NCBI RefSeq assembly: GCF_002093975.1
Contig: NZ_MSZZ01000005.1
Coordinates: 62,001-126,000 of the forward strand
Source: Thermoactinospora rubra
GTDB taxonomy: Bacteria; Actinomycetota; Actinomycetes; Streptosporangiales; Streptosporangiaceae
Length of the DNA stretch: 64,000 nt
Direction of reading: 5' to 3'
Notes under the pieces: generated by a model
What the model was told of the DNA's origin: nothing
Databases searched by the model: none
Seen by the model: only the letters and a program-made list of their open reading frames with translations
Translations under genes and position numbers: made by a program
Shown here: positions 63,266-64,000 of the stretch, piece by piece
Layout: the number at the start of each line of letters is the position of its first letter
Position numbering within the stretch: the first letter of the stretch is position 1

Positions 63266-64000
63266 TCAGTCCGTGACATCGGCGCATACCACGTGCGCCC
63301 CTATCTCGATCATCCGCCGCTCGCTGCGCGCGTCGGCGACGCGGGCCATCAGGATGGGCGCCTCGCTGGCCGCCAGCTGGGGCAGCCGGGCCCTGACGCC
63401 CCGGTGCAGGTCCCGCACGACGTCCTCGGCCGCCGACATGTGGACCTTGACGTGCAGCATGATCCCGGGCACGCCGGAGGCGGTCCGGGCCTCGGAGATC
63501 CACACGTGGTGGACCAGGGGGAAGTCCGCCAGCAGCGTGGCGATCGCCTTGCGCAGCGCGGGCAGGATCGGGTGGGTGCACCGCCGGTACCCGGGGTCGA
63601 CCTGCTGCATCGGCCCGGACAGGTGGGGCCGGGGAGCGGGGACCCAGGCCTGCGCGGGGAAGGCCGCGGGGGCCGGGGCGGGCCACGGCTCGGCTCGCTC
63701 GGTCGTGGTGTTGCGCGACACGGTCGCCATGGCGCCGGTGGCGTACGCCGCGGGCACGGCCCCCGACAGGACGGGCGTGGGCCCGGTGCGGGTCGAGCGC
63801 AGGAAACGCCGCAGGTCCTCGATCGGTACGGCGGCCGCCGCCGGCCCCGCCGCGTCGATCACGATCTCCCGCACGCCGGTGACGCGCTGGATGTCGAGAA
63901 TGGTGTCGGCGTCGCAGGCCGACAGGGAGTGGCTGCCGCGGTGGCGCGCGTAGGTGTCGGGCCCGGTGTAGCCGAGCAGCACCCTCTCGCCCGCCTGGGT
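63266..64000 (-). CDS. SseB-like protein, N-terminus beyond the window
   Basis: The open frame runs 245 codons to the window end, so the true start lies outside. Near the edge the protein reads QAGERVLLGYTGPDTYARH, then CDADTILDIQRVTGVREIVI and DAAGPAAAAVPIEDLRRFL, which resembles SseB N-terminal domains. A Pro/Ala linker (EPWPAPAPAAFPAQAWVPAP) leads to a C-terminal domain with LRKAIATLLADFPLVHHVWI, GIMLHVKVHM and QLAASEAPILMARVAD, as in the SseB C-terminal domain. The function of this family in actinomycetes is unclear. Confidence 0.65.
   Translation of the reverse strand, partial: TQAGERVLLGYTGPDTYARHRGSHSLSACDADTILDIQRVTGVREIVIDAAGPAAAAVPIEDLRRFLRSTRTGPTPVLSGAVPAAYATGAMATVSRNTTTERAEPWPAPAPAAFPAQAWVPAPRPHLSGPMQQVDPGYRRCTHPILPALRKAIATLLADFPLVHHVWISEARTASGVPGIMLHVKVHMSAAEDVVRDLHRGVRARLPQLAASEAPILMARVADARSERRMIEIGAHVVCADVTD

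Overview
The window looks like chromosome of a high-GC actinomycete, most likely a Streptosporangiaceae-type organism (Nonomuraea or Microbispora group). This is inferred from very high third-position GC, the gene families (ECF41 sigma factor, SARP regulator, DUF1707-FHA, VanW, tripartite tricarboxylate transporter) and gene order. The backbone order etfB-etfA ... cysteine desulfurase-mnmA ... MetE-like-ligA ... gatC-gatA-gatB ... lppZ-like ... ilvB-ilvN-ilvC matches, in relative order, a block I recall from Mycobacterium (Rv3029c down to Rv3001c). It is interrupted by accessory DNA.

Layout. 1-2.0 kb: electron transfer flavoprotein. 2.0-9.3 kb: accessory segment with an orphan three-repeat type I-E-like CRISPR array, copy 1 of a duplicated two-gene module, an XRE regulator plus HD phosphohydrolase, a gutted VOC gene, a TetR/MFS pair with a 28-bp palindrome, and a frameshifted ATPase. 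9.4-16.7 kb: sulfur-transfer and tRNA-thiolation genes, a MetE-like protein and NAD+-dependent DNA ligase. 16.9-22.7 kb: an ECF41 sigma factor divergent from its probable target oxidoreductase, a MarR-GNAT fusion, an EF-hand protein and a GGDEF-EAL protein. 22.8-26.2 kb: gatCAB. 26.4-33.1 kb: an MFS transporter, then tctCBA divergent from a CitA/DcuS-type two-component system. 33.2-40.0 kb: VanW protein, LppZ-like lipoprotein, a 2-hydroxyacid dehydrogenase and a second GGDEF-EAL protein with a structured leader. 40.2-43.7 kb: ilvBNC behind a leader-peptide attenuator. 43.7-49.3 kb: MFS, imine-reductase-like protein and a SARP-NB-ARC regulator. 49.4-53.6 kb: a second accessory island with a nonsense-interrupted PIN toxin, a secreted protein, a large inverted repeat, copy 2 of the duplicated module, and an XRE/PLD-like regulator plus NUDIX hydrolase. 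53.6-64 kb: CAP protein, DacB, an MFS/GPH transporter, a DUF1707-FHA protein, a PadR-ABC operon, a methyltransferase and an SseB-like fragment.

The observation most likely to be new is the duplicated module (2.64-3.33 kb and 51.46-52.13 kb). Each copy has a roughly 110-residue Trp-rich protein, a 56-residue protein that starts inside the stop codon of the first (TGATG), and a double hairpin about 150 nt long just downstream. Each hairpin shows a compensatory base-pair change between the copies. Both modules lie divergent from an unrelated helix-turn-helix regulator that is followed by a nucleotide-type hydrolase (HD in one, NUDIX in the other). Other regulatory structure read directly from the sequence includes ECF41 promoters on both sides of a divergent pair, an ILVVL leader peptide with a terminator, and repeated leaderless promoter-start geometry.
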